A stretch of DNA of 64,000 nt. Source: Pomphorhynchus laevis (taxonomy: Eukaryota > Acanthocephala > Palaeacanthocephala > Echinorhynchida > Pomphorhynchidae). A program made the translations under genes and the position numbers. The number at the start of each line of letters is the position of its first letter. Position 1 is the stretch's first letter. Of the stretch, positions 18,668 through 30,240 are shown in pieces. The DNA is taken from positions 124,001-188,000 of the forward strand of contig WNNJ02002664.1 of the NCBI GenBank assembly GCA_012934845.2, given 5' to 3'. The notes below the pieces were generated by a model that saw only the letters and a list, made by a program, of their open reading frames with translations, was not told where the DNA came from and did no database searches.

Positions 18668-21442
18668 ATGGGTTGTGAATCGATGACCATAAATGAACTA
18701 CATGAAAATATACAACAAGAACTTCCTTGTCAAATACAATGTAACTCGGTAGAACGTCGCAAATGCTACTTTTGTGGAGATACAATTTACAAACGAGATC
18801 GATGTCCTGCTAAGAATATCACTTGTCGTACTTGCGGGAAGTTGGGTCATTTCGCACGGGTGTGTAAATCCAAACGACAAATTTCAACAGGTGTCCACTC
18901 CGTGCTAGGTAGCACTTCTTTCTTTCAAGATTCTGCCGCGACGCTACCAACAATTCAAATTTGTATAAAAGGGGTTTCATTAAATGCGTTGATTGATACA
19001 GGTAGTGCACTCAATTTGATAAGACCTGATATTTCCACTTTGTGCAAACTGGCATCGAACCCCTCAACTATACGTGTGTCTATGGCGAACACCGCATTCT
19101 CGACTAAATTGCGACAATTCGTGGTAGCGGATATATCAGCTGATGGCAGACCTTACAAGAATATAAAATTCCATATTTTGTTGTCTTTATGTTCGGATGT
19201 TATACTTGGCCGGCCATTCCTTTCAAGACACACTTCGTTACTTATGAAATTCAACGGTTCCGAGCCTTGTTTTACAATTGGAGCTGCAGAAGCTTTGACA
19301 GTTGAATCTCCTCAGCTATTCAAATTTCTGGACGAATCCATCCATCCTATCGCAACAAAATCTCGTAGAAGAAATCCGTACGATGAAAAGTTCATTGACA
19401 GCCAAATCAAACAACTATTATCCGACGAAATTATCGAACCAAGTCAATCGCCCTGGCGCGCTCAAGTACTCATTGTCAATCAGAACCAAAAGAGACGGAT
19501 GGTTGTTGACTATTCGGAAACTGTCAATAAATTTACTCAGCTCGACGCCTTCCTACTTCCACGAATTGATGATTTTATCAACAAATTAGCTCCGTATTCC
19601 TTTTACAGTTGTCTCGATCTTAAATCAGCTTACCATCAGATTTTGCTGCGCAGTGACGAGCGTCATTATACTGCTTTCGAGGCGAATGGATCCTTATATC
19701 ACTTCAATCGTCTACCATTCGGTCTCACAAACGCCGTTCCTGCTTTTCAACGAGTTATCAATGGGATAATTAATAGAGAGAAGTTGACAGACACCTACGC
19801 TTATCAGGATGATGTCGTGATCGGCGGAAGAAGTAAAGAGCAACATGACAGTAACCTGAAGCGTTTTCTAAACGTAGCCACAAAATACAATATAACCTTG
19901 AACAATTCAAAGTGTGTGTTCGCGTCTTCGTGTATACGAATACTTGGTTACCAAATTTCTAAAGGAAAAATGTCCCCTGACCCCAATCGAGTGATTTCAG
20001 TTACTTCCCTTGAGGAACCAAAGAACGCAGCATCCTTAAAGCGTATTGTTGGTTTGTTCGCCTACTACAGTTCCTGGATTAAAGATTTCTCAAAGTTGAT
20101 TCGTCCTCTAATTGATTCTCAGTCTTTCCCATTATCTCATTCTGCACTGAAAGCTTTCCATACTTTGAAGGAACGTATAGCTGAAGCCACTTTGTCAACC
20201 ATCGACTTTGAATTGCCATTCACGATAGAGACAGACGCAAGTGAGCGATCGATTGGAGCTTGTTTGTCTCAAAATAGTAAGCCTGTCGCCTTCTTTTCAA
20301 GATCCCTCGACAAAAACGCGAAACGATTCACCGCCATTGAAAAGGAAGCGCTGGCTATTGTTGAAGCGTTAAGATACTGGAGACACTATTTGTACATCCA
20401 ACCATTCAAGATTATTACGGATCAGCGTTCTGTTTCATACATGTTCAGTGCTCACAACAACAAAATAAAGAACGACAAGATATTAAGATGGCGTTTGGAG
20501 TTGTCCCAATTTAAATTTGATATCCAGTACCGAGCTGGGAAGCTCAATCATGCCGCCGACGCTCTTTCTCGCGACGCGTTCTGCAACTCTGTCTCATTCA
20601 CCAATCATGATCTTCAGCATCTTCGTAAAGTCCATAGTCAATTATGCCACCCGGGAATTACTCGCCTTTGGCATTTCGTGCAAAAACGGAACCTCCCATT
20701 TTCCCTCTCGGATGTTAGGAATATTTCAAGCGAGTGCAAAAGCTGCGCTATATTGAAACCAAGATTTTTTCGTCCACCTGAGGCTAAACTCATAAAATCA
20801 AGTATGCCATTTGAACGCTTGTCTATGGATTTTAAGGGCCCAATTCCTACAAAGAACAATAAAAGGTATTTGTTAACCGTCATTGACGAGTATAGCAGAT
20901 TCCCCTTTGCCTTTCCATGTTCTGATATGACTACACACACTGTCATAGACTGTTTAACCCAGATCTTTTCAATTTTCGGTTCACCTGCTTCAATCCATTC
21001 TGATCAAGGTACGGCTTTTACCTCTAAGGAAATCCAGTCATTCCTCTCTCATCACGGGGTGGCGATTACTCATTCAAGTTCATACAACCCTGCTGGCAAT
21101 GGTCAAGTCGAGCGCCTTAATGGTGTACTATGGAAGGCAATATCATTGCGTTTACATGACCTCGGAAAGAAAACAGATGAGTGGCAAAGTGTATTACCAC
21201 AATGTCTCAACGCTATTCGATCACTTCTGTGTACTGCCACGAACCACACACCACATGAACGACTCTTTACATTCAGCCGACGCTCTATAAATGGTCATGA
21301 TCTTCCGTCTTGGTTATCAAACCCTGGCCCAGTCTTAATAAGACGCTTTAATAAAACGAACAAATACGAGAACCCTGTGGAAAAAGCTGAAATTGTGTAC
21401 GCCAATCCCAATTTTGCTCTCGTGAAGTTACAAAACGGGAGG

Positions 21443-21519
<77 letters not shown>

Positions 21520-21610
21520 ACTCGACATTTATCCCCGTATCCCAGAGTCGACGAAAACCTCAATATCAACTCGTCCGATGGAGACATTCCCTTTGACCTT
21601 GAAACTTTGA
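18668..21610 (+). CDS. Gypsy pol frame: CCHC knuckles, protease, RT, RNase H, integrase
   Basis: 980 codons. Near residue 33 a CYFCGD and CRTCGKLGHFARVC pair forms zinc knuckles. The protease signature LIDTGSALNLI is near residue 110. The reverse transcriptase (about 240-440) has YSFYSCLDLKSAYHQI, FNRLPFGLTNAVPAFQRVI and YQDDVVIGG; the tyrosine-glutamine form of the box is found in CsRn1-like elements. RNase H (about 500-630) has IETDASERSIG. Integrase (about 650-900) has the zinc part HPGITRLW, CKSC, then MDFKGPIP, DQGTAF and NGQVERLNG. The frame runs through a long TA repeat near its end. Enzymes of this polyprotein copy RNA into DNA and insert it. Confidence 0.9.
21446..21517. repeat. (TA)n microsatellite, ~72 bp, within the Gypsy pol frame
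   Basis: An uninterrupted TA run that would read as alternating Tyr and Ile. It lies after the integrase domain proper. Confidence 0.97.
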
Positions 21611-21943
21611 ATTTATACGATGGCGATAAAATGTGTGATCAGGCATCAATAAATGACCATTCAACAGTAAATAGCAATTCTCATTCACGTTCAGATAAGC
21701 GTTCTGATGAAATCACTGTCAACCCTGAAAACTTGGATGCAACGAAGTATATCGATGAGACGGTCAATCACAACGAGGAAAACGAACTATCCAGACAGGA
21801 TAAATCATTTCTCTTAAATACTGATAATACGTGCCAGAGCAACTACCCTACGAGATACTTCAATCGTTCTGAAAATGGGGAACTACGACCTCAAAGAAAT
21901 CGAAGAAGTCCTGCGTACTTAAATGATTATGTCGTGGGGAGAA
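21607..21943 (+). other. Gypsy 3' internal region
   Basis: Tail of the internal region, with polar sequence (HSRSDKRSDEITVNPENLDA) and a basic stretch (RYFNRSENGELRPQRNRRSP), as in the integrase C-terminal tail of related elements. It ends at the purine tract just before the 3' LTR. Confidence 0.6.
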
Positions 21944-22027
21944 TGTAATGATACTTACCTTTTGACTTGTTATTCTAGATGTATTAGAATAAAGCCTATT
22001 CTTCTCTGCTTGAATTTACTCGTTACA
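21944..22027 (+). repeat. 3' LTR of the Gypsy element, 84 bp
   Basis: Matches the 5' LTR in 82 of 84 positions, ends CTCGTTACA and is followed by the target duplication ATCAT. Confidence 0.95.
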
Positions 22028-22032
22028 ATCAT

Positions 22033-22985
22033 CAAACGGTAAGTTGCTTGATTCCCCTTCTGACGTTGCTAATGAGTTTGCTAATGCATTTGACCTACAT
22101 AATGCTAGTTCGACCATAGAAGATAGTGTTCAGTCAGTCAGTTTTCCTACATGCATTAGTGCTCCCATTGTATTCAATGTGGATGATGTGGCTTGGAGGT
22201 TATCACATTTGTTCGTCTTCATCTTTTTCAGGTCCTGATGATATTCATCCCAATCTACTCAGGGTGTTGAGTCAACATTTGGCTCCTTCGGTCACTAGCC
22301 TGTTTCAGGCATCTCTGGATAGCATGAAGGTACCGTCCGATAGTGGTGCCGGTATTCAAAAAGGGTGACCCGAGGATAGCAGACAACTATCGAGCTATAA
22401 GTCTTACAAGTCATTTAGGTAAGGTACTGGAAAGGATCATCCACGAACATATATTCAGACACTTGAGCATATCAGGTCAGCATAGCTTTATGCAACATGG
22501 TTTCGGAAAAGGACGTTCTTGCCCTACTAACCTTTTGTCTGCCCGTGAGGCCTGGATTGAATCCATGTCTCAAGGAAAGACAGTTGACGTTATTCTGTTC
22601 GATTTTAGTCGTGCGTTTGATCGTAATCCCCATAGTCTCCTAATTCAAACAGTGGCCAGCTATGGCATTAATAGCTCAGTTATAGGATGGATTAGAGATT
22701 TTCTATCTAATAGATCTTTCAGAGTACGAGTTGGTAGTACCCTATACTTATCACATTTAATTACGTCAGAAGTTCCTCAGGGTTCTGTACTAAGATTTTT
22801 GTTGTTAAACATGTTCATGAACAGTTTACTCACACAGCTCCATTGTCCGTGTTAAGCCTTTACTGACGACATCAAAATCTGGTGTGAGGTCATATCTGCA
22901 TATGACCATATCCGCTTACAGCGTGACATTGACAGGGTTTATACATGGGATGTTAATATTGGGGTATTGTTAAACATTTCTTATG
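22033..22985 (+). pseudogene. LINE B ORF2, reverse transcriptase part
   Basis: This continues the LINE on the far side of the LTR element: SGPDDIHPNLLRVLSQHLAP, VFKKGDPRIADNYRAISLTS, QHGFGKGRSCPTNLLSA, VDVILFDFSRAFDRNP (motif A), SEVPQGSVLRFLLLNMFMNS (motif B) and FTDDIKIWCEV (motif C, with the usual A of YADD changed). There are frame changes near 22.2 and 22.35 kb and a stop near 22.85 kb. The thumb and C-terminal region are missing. Confidence 0.82.
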
Positions 22986-23087
22986 GAAGTTCTTACCTTT
23001 GGTTTGGTTGAAATTGATATGTTTGTTTAATGTGTTTTAATGTACAATGAGCGGGCAAAACGGCCTTCTCGGTTAAAGCTCTGTATA

Positions 23088-23665
23088 TAATAATAAAGCG
23101 ACTGACTTTATATGACTTAAGGGTGGAAATAAGTATTTTATGGGACACCCTATCAAAAGCCCGACTAAAGTCGAGAAATATTACGTCGATACAGTATCCG
23201 TTAGCAACAAGTCCCACTAAATCTTTACCAGCATGCAATAAGTTCGTAAGACATGGGCGACATCCATTCTGTGATCATATGTGACCATTCTCAATGAACT
23301 CAAATGATTATATGTGTCTGTTAAGTATACGATCAAACACTTTGCATGCATCACTGGTTAGACTTTTGCTCTATAGTTATTTGGATCATCTCTTTCACTA
23401 TTTTATAACCATAATCATTTTCAGGCAGCAGATAACTTGGAGATTCGCAAGTTTAGCTCAAATATGGAAGTTAATGGCTCAGCCAGAACAGTAGCAAGTA
23501 GCTTAAGAAGTTGGGGTGGCTATCATCTGGACCTGCTGTTGATGATCTAGATAACTTAGCCAATTCAACAAAAACCTCATGTGCTGTTATTATTATAAAT
23601 GGAGAATTAATTTCTATATATTGTGATGCTGCATCTCCACATACGCTAGAGAAATCAATATTCAC
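23088..23665 (-). pseudogene. LINE reverse transcriptase fragment (copy C2)
   Basis: Leftward from 23,665: ELAKLSRSSTAGPDDSHPNF opens the reverse transcriptase, then a decayed part, then FDRILNRHI-like, CLTNLLHAGKDLVGLVANGY and VIFLDFSRAFDRVSHKIL (motif A). It ends at the same base as the 14.6-kb fragment. Many stops are present. It lies directly against the 3' tail of LINE B. Confidence 0.8.
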
Positions 23666-23699
23666 ATATTTCGTTACAAAATTCTATATCATATCAGGT

Positions 23700-24020
23700 A
23701 ATACATGAAATATGCATCCATTCTTTATATATTATAGTTTTGAAGTTTATAATCGGGAGTTTTTACTCCAACATTTTTTAAATTAGACAATGAAAAGGCT
23801 TTCTGTTATTACTATTTTATTTAAAATGTATATAACGAATATATCTTCAACTATTGTTCGAAAACGGTTTAACCATTAACACACTCTGAAAATTACGAAT
23901 TTTAAATTTAAGTTTATCAACACTTAAGCTTGGGCAAATATGTGTATGAAATGACTAAGCTTTCGTAAAATATATATATCAATAGTAAAGCGTATAGAGC
24001 GTTAATAATCGTATTTTAAA
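23700..24020. other. AT-rich spacer upstream of a candidate first exon
   Basis: No element or RNA gene recognised. It includes the ATATATATCAATAGTAAAGC stretch just before the exon candidate, which could serve as a promoter, but I see no clear signal. Confidence 0.3.
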
Positions 24021-24164
24021 ATGTTCAAGAAATTTTTTAACAGAACACGGAAAGAAATAAAGCCAAACGAACAGTCTGTAAATGAATCAGACAATGTGCA
24101 AACGCGAAATAGCAGCATATTAGTTCATGAAAGCAGACACGTTACAGGAAGCGATCAATGCAAA
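24021..24164 (+). CDS. Candidate first coding exon of a host gene
   Basis: 48 codons from an ATG (MFKKFFNRTRKEIKPNEQSV...), ending after SDQCK exactly at a strong splice donor GTAAGT (24,165-24,170), phase 0. The peptide is basic at its start and then polar. It has no resemblance to the LINEs around it and its composition is protein-like. It lies 17 kb upstream of the phosphatase exons on the same strand, so it could be that gene's first exon with the LINE cluster in intron 1; I have no direct proof. It could equally belong to another gene, or be chance. Confidence 0.35.
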
Positions 24165-24695
24165 GTAAGTTGTAAAACTGATTTTAAAATATGCGAAGAT
24201 GTAAAATGTTTAAAATGGCTTTTATAATAAATTAAATAAAATTAAAATAAAATTAATTTAAATTAAACAGAAAATTTTATTTAAATTTTAATTTAAATCA
24301 GACCGGCTATTTTGTCTGCTTTAAATTAACTGTCTAGTATTGAATCATACAGTTATTTTCTCAGATGTTATCTTGTCACGAGGGCGGTGATATCGAATAT
24401 AATGCTGCAAATTGACTCTGGTGAATTTTAGCTGGAAGACCAAGAACTTCTTCGATAAACTTCTATTTGAAAGCTTCAAGTTGTAGGAAATTTTGAATGA
24501 AAAGTTTGGTCTACAAGTTTTAGATTATTTATGAGTAAACTGTTTCTAGTGGCTTTAATAAATCGAAATCATAGTGTACCGATATGTTGGATAATTTGCT
24601 GAAAGGGCCTACAGAAAAATCAGTCAAAGTAGATAGGCCATGACAAATTTGTGATATTCGGGCGAAAGTTAGAAATCAGAATAATCATGTTTGCA
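24165..24695. other. Intron or intergenic DNA, nothing recognised
   Basis: AT-rich at first, then a GC-richer stretch (24.36-24.70 kb) that may be the worn 5' part of the LINE that follows. No frame of note. Confidence 0.35.
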
Positions 24696-24699
24696 TAGA

Positions 24700-26990
24700 C
24701 ATTTTGCATAATGTTTTAGTTGCATAATTACTAAGTTGGTAGAGGCTTCGTCACTCACTGAAGAAAGTAAGAGTATAACTCTGGCTTTCAGTGAATCTTG
24801 GTTAAGCTTAAACGTGTATGATTCGGAATTGGCGATTACTGGTTATGCATCGCACCATTAAAATCGTAGAAATATCAGGGGTTGAGATGTGATCATGTAC
24901 GCATATTATACAATTATGGTCAGTGTATTACATCACGATAATGAAGATTTTGGTTACAAGTCCATATGTTGTCATGTAGAAAATCGTGATTATTCGGTTA
25001 TTATTGGACTTATATACAGGGCTTCATAGACTTCGACTAAACATCTTTGAGAAAAATTAAAACGATTTGTCACTTATGAAAGATTGATGCTACTAGGTGA
25101 TTTTAATATGCCTTGTATGAACTGGTCGAATTAAGCCCGTTTGAGTAGCAGTGATTGTGAATCTTCTGGACTATTTGTTTCAATAAACGAGCTGAAATAT
25201 TTTAAGTACGTTACAGAGAATACAGTCAAAAAATAATCTTCATATTAAAATTAATTATCTATAGGCAATAGAGAATAGTAATCATCACAGTATGTTACTA
25301 AATTCACGTTCATTCTACGTTGTGAACAATTGTCAAAACTAACTCAGCATTTTTTAAAGCGGATTTCGATATAATTTGTTGCGATCTTGATCACCTCGTT
25401 TAGCTCAACCTTTTTATGTTGGATTGGAAAGCAAAAGGTTATATTTTCGTGACATTTCCTTATCTCGACAGATATGCAGCTTAGCATGTTTCGCGCTCCA
25501 GTAAATACAATAAATCGTATTTTTATGAAGAATTGAGTAATCTTCTGAAAGAGTGTAAGACTTTGGATCGACAATATCGTGTATCCAAAAGAAAAGAAAT
25601 AAGTGTACGTCCATTAAAAGACTAAATAAGCTTATTTTTAAGAAATTTGTTGCTAAAATATAAAGGCCGAGAATTTTTTTATATTTTGCTTCATTCGAAA
25701 AATCGAATTAATCGAAAAATTATTTAAAATCGAAAAATTCATTCAATGTTTCATTCGAAAAATCGATTGAAATGTAAGTATTTCCCTTTACGTGTACAAA
25801 ATCAAAATAGTCACTAGAACATTTGATGAAACTCTTTCCCGTAAGAAAATGATCAATCACTTTTTACAGATCATACAGATTGCAATCGATAGGATAAATA
25901 CTCAACTTGAACGATTAAAACGCAGTCACTCTGCTTGTCCTGACGCATTACCATCCGACTCCGAGAATAAGCTGACCATTGTATCGAATATTTATGTTCT
26001 ACTTGCTGCAATCGAAAATCACACTCGATTTGATGAAATATATAGTTATTTCCGTATTTTAAAAGGTGATATGTCTTGTGCTTAGAATTTTAGATCAATC
26101 AGTCATACATGCATTTGCAGTACTATAGCGAATTATTGATGAGTCCGATGTTTGCGATCTTCAAAAAGACCTGGATTCCATAAATATATGGTGTATATAC
26201 AATGGGCTGATGATAAATGAAACTAAATGTAGACATATACGGATCGGCAGCCCATATATTCGTTGCTCTTATCAAATTGGAAACATGTCGATTGATTCCA
26301 CAGATAAAATCTATGATTTAGGGGTATCTACGCTTAATACACTCAATATGAGCGCTCACGTAAATAAAGTTTCGGCTAATTGCCGTCGTACTATTGGCAT
26401 CATTAGACGATCTTTTGGATCACTAGAGGTATGCAGCTTCAGAATAATATACAAGGCCCTCATCGGATCTCGCATGCTCTACACATCTCCCGCAGCGTAT
26501 CCACATCTGCACAAGAACATTGTGGCTTACGAATCGATTTTCCGGTCGACTACTCGTCTTGTTCCGCTGTCAAAGACCTGCCGTTTGACCAGAAGTTAGA
26601 AATCCTAGGTGTTTCAACGGTTTGTGAAAGTTTGGTAAAAGCTGATCTTATGCTGGTATAAAGGGCAATTTTATCGCTCACTCATCCCCTCAACTTCATG
26701 TTTTGCCTACCCAACTCCGAGCAGTTACGTGGACATCGACTAACGCTCAAACGTCGTAGAAAAGTCCATCGACATTATCAGAATATTAGAGATCGAGGAA
26801 TAAACAGTTGGAACAGGATCCCGTCATCTGCAATTGAATGCCGGAGTATCCGAGAATTTTGGCGAGCGTTGAATAGTGTATCGCTCTTATAGGAAGTCGA
26901 ACCTGATTTGGATTGCTTTTTGTTTTACTGACATTGTACTTTTACATTAAGATCCAGCCAAACGAGCCACCGCTCATCGGTGTTGTAGGT
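24700..26990 (+). mobile_element. LINE D, CR1-like, heavily decayed, central part deleted
   Basis: The endonuclease starts at about 24.77 kb (TLAFSESWLSLNVYDSELAI) and includes MLLGDFNMPCMNWSN near 25.09 kb. Most of the reverse transcriptase is gone. The C-terminal region resumes near 26.15 kb and runs to 26,892. The tail contains CCACCGCTCATCGGTGTTG and GTTGATGTTA, which recurs near 40.67 kb. Many stops throughout. Confidence 0.75.
26150..26892 (+). pseudogene. LINE D ORF2 C-terminal region
   Basis: Frames here give DLDSINIWCIYNGLMINETK, DLGVSTLNTLNMSAHVNKVS, CRRTIGIIRRSFGSL, ALIGSRMLYTSPAAYPHL and, after a frame change, EQLRGHRLTLKRRRKVHRHY and NSWNRIPSSAIECRSIREFW, ending at TAG 26,890-26,892. 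The order equals the region after YADD in the intact LINE. At least two frame changes separate the pieces. Confidence 0.8.
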
Positions 26991-27454
26991 TGATGTTAAT
27001 GAGTAGAAAGTGAGGCAGAGATTTAAAGTTTGTGTATTATTGAAATTATCTATAAAGTTTGATATGTATTGTCCAAATTCATAAAATAATTTTAGCATCT
27101 TACCTTTGCTCAGCCATTGTGCTTCACGGTAGTAGCATACATCTTCACTTGTATACTAATAATAATCACGTATCTAGCAAAATAGCGATAAAAATAATAT
27201 TGATTATGTGATTTGCATAATAAAATTCGAACGAAGATTGCGGTCGCAATAGTCAAGAGTTCTTTGTTTTGTCAACGACGATGCGGTACTTATAAGCAGA
27301 AGCTCGGCTAATACCTTGGAAAATTGATCCTTCTCGTAACCTGCAGTTAGTGTTTGTTTCTATTCCAGTTTGCACTGGTATAACCATTTTTCTTCACAGT
27401 TAGCATGTTTCGCGGAAACCTGTAATTTAAAGATAACGTTTCAGTCTTCGGTAG

Positions 27455-27457
<3 letters not shown>

Positions 27458-27505
<48 letters not shown>
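27458..27505. repeat. (TA)n microsatellite, ~48 bp
   Basis: Pure TA run. Short frames on both strands cross it as Tyr-Ile repeats and are artefacts. Confidence 0.97.
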
Positions 27506-27507
<2 letters not shown>

Positions 27508-27609
27508 CTTGAACGTAATATTTACAATAGAGGATCCATACACAGGTATTTCCACTTGCGAAACAAAGCAATTGGTGTGGATGGTAAGTGAAAACATTAA
27601 GGATACATT

Positions 27610-27890
27610 TTAGATTTTCTTTGATTATTGGCTTCGTCTATTTAACCGTGTTCTTAGTGGTTCGCCAATCCAAGGCGTTTATAAGCAGGTTATTCCTAAG
27701 TAATTGTACAAAGTTAAAGGTAAACCCGTTAAACATGAATATGTTTAACGGGTTATGAATCCTTTACTGTTTAGGCTGTTTATTTCTGATTTGTCCAGCC
27801 AAGTGTGCTCCGACGAGACAAGTAGCATATGAAAAATATGTATTTTAACGTGGCAAATGCGTGCCAGCGCACGTTTACATGACCACAACA
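27610..27890 (+). pseudogene. Short LINE fragment with RT motif B remnant and 3' tail
   Basis: NPLLFRLFISDLSSQVCSDE at about 27.75-27.82 kb matches the PLLFxLFINDL part of motif B. Right after it GGCAAATGCGTGCCAGCGCA (27,845 onward) matches the 3' tail found beside LINE E (28.15 kb) and LINE F (32.77 kb). A perfect 14-bp inverted repeat (AACCCGTTAAACAT, 27,723-27,736 with 27,741-27,754) lies just before. Confidence 0.5.
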
Positions 27891-28188
27891 AATGAGGTCT
27901 CTTTCCAGAGAGTCCGGCATGAAAAACACCGAGGAAGACGATCTCTAGACATCCTCAGAACGTGTCACAGCCACTTTAACTGACTTTCTTCGATGTGGAG
28001 AAGCAGCGACTTTACTCCGAATCCATCCCGGATAACCGAAATCCAAACCTTACATCTAAGGCTAGGACCGGTCACACCGCGAAGGAACCTCATTTCGGTC
28101 GCCTGTGCATGATATATTATCCTTTAAAAAGATTTATTTTTACTTGTCAAATTCGTGCCGGCGTACGCTTACATTACCACAAAAAAAT

Positions 28189-30055
28189 CTAAATCAGGTG
28201 TCGAGAAGATGGCAACGGAGGCGGTATTTGAATGTGATAAAGAAGGGAGCGCGGCGAACGTTCAGAGGGATCTGGTTCCAGGTGAGTTGGTTGGCGACGA
28301 GGATGGATCGGAGACCGTAGTTGTTGGAGTAATTGGGAACATGGAGTAAGAGAGAATGACGGAAACGCCGCGATATAAAGATGGGGCGAGTGCCATCTAA
28401 GAAAGGGAGGTTGATGAACGATGGGGAGCCGACAATGATGAGACGAAAAGTTACGAGAAGAAGCGGTGTTAGATGCGGATGTGGATGGTTGGCCAGGAGA
28501 GCATGTTAAGATATGTGGATGTGTGGTCGAAGCGACGGAGACGTAGGTGCTCTTGTACGGCGGAGTTGATGATGCGTAGTATGAGTAGGATGATGGATTT
28601 TGGAGAATTGGCGAAAATACTGGGGCAGTAATCGATTTTAAGCAAGATAAGCGGTGAAAGAAGATACATACAAGAACGGAAGTCAATAAGGTGGCGGATA
28701 CGGCGGATGTCACGAAGAATTAAATTAGACGAGCGGGGCTTGTCATGGACGAAGGTTTAAGGGAAAGGTGATCATCGAAATGGAAGCTTAAGAAAGTAAG
28801 ATTGTGGACTAGTGGGATGATTGATGAGGCAAAATATACAGGGGAAGCAGATATGTTAGGGTTACGAGGCAGGATCTTGATTATTTTGGACTTGTCGGGT
28901 TTAGAACGAGATGAAAATGGGATAGACATTTGTAGATAGAAGAAAGGCAGTTTGAGGCAGAAATGCCGATATCATGTATGCGATGGGCGGGTGCATGAGC
29001 ATAGATGAGTATGTCATCGACGTATTACATGACATTAAAGGAGTAAGGTTTGATAAACGATAAGAGATCGCCAAGCAGAAGCGAGAAAAGCAGGTTATTT
29101 CGAACTGAACCTTGTGTGACCCCGCAGAAAACAGAGATGGGAGGGGAGGATGATGAATTAGAATCGACGCGAAAAGAATTGTTGTATAGATGAGGCAAAC
29201 CATGCTACGGTGGAGGAATAAAATCCGTAATCAAAACGAAGGCAAGGCGAGAAATGATGATAGAGTGGTCGACGATGTTGAAGGCGGAGGAGAGGTTGAG
29301 GGAGATTAGAACACTATATGAAGCCTTGTCACGAGATATGAGTAGGTCGTTGTAAATTTTCATGCAGGCGATTTCTGTGTAATTATTAGAGCGGATGGCG
29401 GATTGAAATGGAAGGTACAGATTGGATGTAGAGAGATGAACGTTGATATATTTTAAGATGAGGCGTTCTAAGAGCTTAAACAGAGTAGGGAGGAGTGAAA
29501 TGGGGCTATTGCTAGAATGAATGGAGGGCTCGAGCGATTGTTTCTTAAGGAGGAGACGAACAATGGCGGATTTCCATTGTGAAGGGAAGATACGACTTCA
29601 GATGGATGAGTAAAACAAGGTGGTGAGGAAATGGGTTATCGATGAGCATATGGATTTAAGTATGGGGTAGGCAGCGGATTGGCAGTTGAGGTTTTGTTGG
29701 CCAAGGACATAAAGACAGATGATTCTTCCGCAAGTGAGACAGGGAGAAGATGAAAGAGTTCTGAAAGGATGAAGCGAGGTGAGGAAGAGTGGGATGGAAT
29801 GGAGACGGGGGTGAGAGATTAACGTGGATACTTTTGTCTGAAGAAATGACGAATAATCATGGAGATTGATGTTGCAAGGCAAATAGGAGCGAGCGAGAAT
29901 TGAGTTAAAAGTATATCATGGAGTTTTAGAGTTGAATGAAGTGATGATTTTATGCTACCAGAAGGAGTTGCATTTGGTACGTAGTAGGTTGAGATGAGAC
30001 CGGCGATGAGCAAGATAGGAATCACGGAAAGACGGAGTGATCGAACAGAAATCAC
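28189..30055 (-). pseudogene. LINE E reverse transcriptase and C-terminal region
   Basis: The region shows FCGVTQGSVR (motif B, about 29.1 kb) and a YVDDILIYAHAPAH motif C (about 29.0 kb). A C-terminal stretch with FANSPKSIILLILRIINSAV and LRLRRFDHTSTYLNML (28.67-28.47 kb) matches LINE F. Several frame changes lie between these blocks. Confidence 0.75.
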
Positions 30056-30240
30056 GTCTGAGAGAGCGGTGATGAACTCGAAAAGAATGACGTGTCGACG
30101 CTTTGAGAGTAGGCATTAGATGTCAAACCATGGGGTGCGGTGCAAGCAACGGTGTGGGTGAGGCTTGAAGGGCAAGAGAAGATCGAGAGTGGATGTGAGT
30201 TCAGAGTCGAAAAAAGCGAGATCATGAGGAGAGGAATATG

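Larger units (their letters stand above)
18013..22027 (+). mobile_element. Gypsy LTR retrotransposon (CsRn1/17.6-like), short LTRs, nearly whole
   Basis: About 4.0 kb, bounded by TG...CA repeats of only 84 bp and by the 5-bp target duplication ATCAT (18,008-18,012 and 22,028-22,032). Parts in order are 5' LTR, primer-binding site, gag with CCHC knuckles, protease, reverse transcriptase, RNase H, integrase, purine tract (GTGGGGAGAA) and 3' LTR. The two LTRs differ at two positions of 84, so the insertion looks young in evolutionary terms but not brand new. It landed in the already present LINE B. It is nearly whole with about one or two breaks; it is treated here as a fossil. Confidence 0.93.
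15200..23087 (+). mobile_element. CR1-like LINE B, decayed and split by a Gypsy element
   Basis: A sister of the intact LINE, in the opposite orientation. ORF1 remains at 15.5-16.8 kb and the endonuclease at 16.8-17.86 kb. The linker region is cut at 18.0 kb by the LTR element, and the reverse transcriptase resumes at 22.03 kb, reaching an FTDDIKIW motif near 22.87 kb. It then jumps to a short 3' tail with TCGGTTAAAGCTCTGTATAT and AATAAA at about 23.07 kb, so the C-terminal part is deleted. Several frame changes and stops show that it is dead. The LTR element came later than the LINE. Confidence 0.85.

Noticed and set aside
21348-21587. Tyr-Ile repeat frames on both strands at the TA runs (also 27,347-27,591)
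   Set aside because: Products of a TA microsatellite, not proteins.
28189-28713. Several Ser/Pro-rich minus frames as separate host genes
   Set aside because: They are out-of-frame readings of the LINE E C-terminal region, as shown by the match with LINE F.
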